DNA of 64,000 bases, taken from Paraburkholderia edwinii (GTDB lineage Bacteria > Pseudomonadota > Gammaproteobacteria > Burkholderiales > Burkholderiaceae). Within the stretch, counting starts at the first letter, position 1. Every line of letters starts with the position of its first letter. Location: the NCBI RefSeq assembly GCF_019428685.1, contig NZ_CP080095.1:1054001-1118000 (forward strand), in the 5' to 3' direction. Positions 62,378 through 64,000 of this stretch are shown here, piece by piece. The translations under genes were made by a program, and so were the position numbers. The notes under the pieces were generated by a model, which saw nothing but the letters and a program-made list of their open reading frames with translations, had not been told where the DNA came from and did no database searches.

Positions 62378-62489
62378 GCAATCAGTGCGGTGCAATCAAC
62401 GCGGTCTTATCAACGCGGTCTTATCAACGCTGTGGAATCAACGCTGTGGAATCACCGCCGCGCGATCACCGCCGCGCAATCACCGCCGT
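62378..62489. repeat. 14-bp x8 tandem repeat running into the methyltransferase 3' end
   Basis: Eight consecutive 14-bp units from 62378 to 62489 around a core ATCAACGC or ATCACCGC: GCAATCAGTGCGGT, GCAATCAACGCGGT, CTTATCAACGCGGT, and so on to GCAATCACCGCCGT. The methyltransferase stop (62466-62468) lies in the seventh unit, so the last residues TAVIARR are encoded by repeat units. Confidence 0.93.
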
Positions 62490-63257
62490 CGACTCGACCC
62501 ATTCATCGAGCCAGCCGTCGCACGCATGCGTGTCGAGCAGTTGCTTCGCGCGTTCCATCAGTTCATCGAGCTTATCGCCCAGACGACTGCGCGACAGACT
62601 CGACATCGAAAGCGGCCGCATCATCAGCGCGTCGACCGACACGCGGCGCCGTTCGACGACCGATATGCGCTCGAGCGACGCAAACGCCGATTGCAGGAGC
62701 ACCGCTTCATGGCTGACCCAGTCGACGGATTTGCGGCGCGCACGGGCGGGGTCGGCTTGCGCATACTGATCGAGCAGGCTTCGGAAGTCGGCCATCCACG
62801 GTTCGGTTGCGCTTTCGGGGTGCGATGTGCCGAACAGCGCGACCGCACCGCCTGGCTCGATCAGCGTATCGAGGCGCCGCAGCGTGTCGGCACGGTCCAT
62901 CCAGTGAAACGCCCGGCCGATCACCGCAAGCCGGAACCGTCCCATGTCGTCGGCGAGATCGTACGAGCTGCCGTTGCGGAACACGATATTCGGCGCGATG
63001 CCGGCGCCCAGTTCCGATGCGATGCGCAGCATGCCCGGTTCAGGGTCGAGTGCGAGCCCATCGGCGACCCACGACGCAAACGCGATCGACAACTGCCCCG
63101 GCCCGCAGCCGAGGTCGAGCAGACGCTGTGTGCCGTCGAGTTCCGCAGCAAGCGCGACACGCCGGATCAAACGGGGAGAGTAGGCTGCGCGGCCGGTCAG
63201 ATAATGCGCGGCGGCCTGCCTGAAACGGTCGGGGATGAAGGGAATCGGATCGGTCAT
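62466..63257 (-). CDS. Class I SAM-dependent methyltransferase
   Basis: A 263-residue methyltransferase of the Methyltransf_11/UbiE-like type. The SAM motif LLDLGCGPGQLSIAFASWV (near residue 42) and GLALDPEPGML form the cofactor site; AVIGRAFHWMDRADTLRRLD is the usual motif in this family. The C-terminal 90 residues carry acceptor binding and are not recognisable. I chose the ATG at 63257 (MTDPIPFIPDRF). The very C-terminus is encoded by a 14-bp tandem repeat. Substrate unknown. Confidence 0.87.
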   Translation of the reverse strand: MTDPIPFIPDRFRQAAAHYLTGRAAYSPRLIRRVALAAELDGTQRLLDLGCGPGQLSIAFASWVADGLALDPEPGMLRIASELGAGIAPNIVFRNGSSYDLADDMGRFRLAVIGRAFHWMDRADTLRRLDTLIEPGGAVALFGTSHPESATEPWMADFRSLLDQYAQADPARARRKSVDWVSHEAVLLQSAFASLERISVVERRRVSVDALMMRPLSMSSLSRSRLGDKLDELMERAKQLLDTHACDGWLDEWVESTAVIARR

Positions 63258-63415
63258 GAGGCGCATCGGCATGCTGAAGGACAAACCGATGTTAGCTGAA
63301 GCGCCGTGTGGCCCGCAGTTCGGAGCCTGACCTTGATGCGGTTCCCGCCGCACGGTACGCATGGGGTGCGCGCCCGGCGGGAACCCGAACCTGCTTGCTG
63401 CTTATTGCATGTTGC

Positions 63416-64000
63416 CTACGCCACGTCCCGCAACCGCTCCGCGACGCCGCCTTTGCGATACAGGATAAGCGTCGCGATCAGCCCGCATACGGCCGCGAAG
63501 CTCAGCCAGTAGCCAGGCGCGGCCTTGTCGTGCAGTGCCTGGATCAGGAACGTCGACACAGCCGGCGTAAAGCCGCCAAAGAGCGCCGTGGCAAGACTGA
63601 ACGCCAGCGAGAAGCCCGCGACGCGCACTTCGACCGGCATCACTTCCGTCAGCGCGGCGACCATTGCGCCGTTGTACGCGCCGAAGAAGAACGAGAACCA
63701 CATCAGCACGATAAACATGCGGCCGAAGCTCGGCGCAGCGGCGAGCCACGACAGCGCCGGATACGCGGTGAAAATCGCCAGCACGGTGATCAGCAGCAGC
63801 AGCGGCTTGCGGCCGATACGGTCCGATACCGCGCCGCCGATCGGCAGCCAGATGAAGTTGCCGATACCGACGCACAGCGTGACGATCAGACTATCGGCCG
63901 TCGACAGCTTCAGCACGGTCTTGCCGAAGGTCGGCGTATAGACGGTGATGAGATAGAACGTCGTGGTCGTCATCGCGGTGAGCAGCATGCCGGCAATCAC
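63416..64000 (-). CDS. MFS transporter, metabolite:H+ symporter (MHS) type, C-terminal part (5' end outside window)
   Basis: The last 194 residues of a major facilitator; the frame is open to the window edge. [40 protein letters not shown] and [20 protein letters not shown] are typical of the MHS family, close to citrate- and dicarboxylate-proton symporters. About five membrane segments are visible. A citrate or tricarboxylate substrate is inference. It is followed by the methyltransferase gene on the same strand after about 160 bp. Confidence 0.85.
   Translation of the reverse strand: MIAGMLLTAMTTTTFYLITVYTPTFGKTVLKLSTADSLIVTLCVGIGNFIWLPIGGAVSDRIGRKPLLLLITVLAIFTAYPALSWLAAAPSFGRMFIVLMWFSFFFGAYNGAMVAALTEVMPVEVRVAGFSLAFSLATALFGGFTPAVSTFLIQALHDKAAPGYWLSFAAVCGLIATLILYRKGGVAERLRDVA

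Overview
The window is a high-GC, gene-dense stretch of a beta-proteobacterial chromosome. The gene order oxyR-katA-dps-ubiA, glcDEF, hrcA-hemH-hslR-grpE-dnaK-dnaJ-pabB-panB, hda-pcnB-folK and purM is typical of chromosome 1 in Burkholderiaceae (Burkholderia, Paraburkholderia and relatives). Genus assignment is inference; there is no rRNA here to settle it. I saw no tRNA, rRNA, CRISPR array or insertion sequence. Nearly all of the content is housekeeping.

Layout. 1-5.2 kb: the end of recG, then a peroxide-response block (oxyR, katA, dps) interrupted by a parDE-type toxin-antitoxin pair and carrying two unlisted small ORFs either side of katA. 5.4-7.9 kb: ubiA, then yggS-proC on the minus strand. 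8.0-13.7 kb: glycolate oxidase genes (glcD, glcE, glcF) and a second GlcD-like flavoprotein. 13.8-15.2 kb: a PduO-type cobalamin adenosyltransferase and a HigB/HigA-like pair. 15.4-16.8 kb: aroG (DAHP synthase), preceded by what reads as a complete transcription attenuator. 16.8-28.6 kb: tldD, a nitrilase-family amidase, the very large yhdP, glnE and recN. 28.8-40.1 kb: nadK, hrcA, hemH, hslR, grpE, a thioredoxin-like gene, dnaK, dnaJ and a fused pabB/pabC. 40.5-47.0 kb: a minus-strand run perM-hda-HAD-pcnB-folK-deoxynucleoside kinase-panB with several start/stop overlaps. 47.2-54.3 kb: purM, a BON-domain protein and a four-gene FUSC efflux operon. 54.4-64 kb: miaA, mutL, a DedA protein, an MscS channel, a small membrane protein, an MFS transporter, a methyltransferase and the end of a second MFS transporter.

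Two observations stand out. First, the aroG leader encodes a 22-residue peptide whose residues 5-11 are Phe/Tyr/Trp only. It lies behind a good promoter and ahead of a U-tract terminator, and a stretch of the peptide's own coding sequence can pair with the terminator stem as an antiterminator. This predicts control of the first step of aromatic amino acid synthesis by Phe/Tyr supply. Second, at about a dozen loci short tandem repeats (9-14 bp, 2-8 copies) begin on or just after a stop codon, often duplicating it, and mostly at gene ends without an obvious intrinsic terminator. The repeat sequence differs at each locus.
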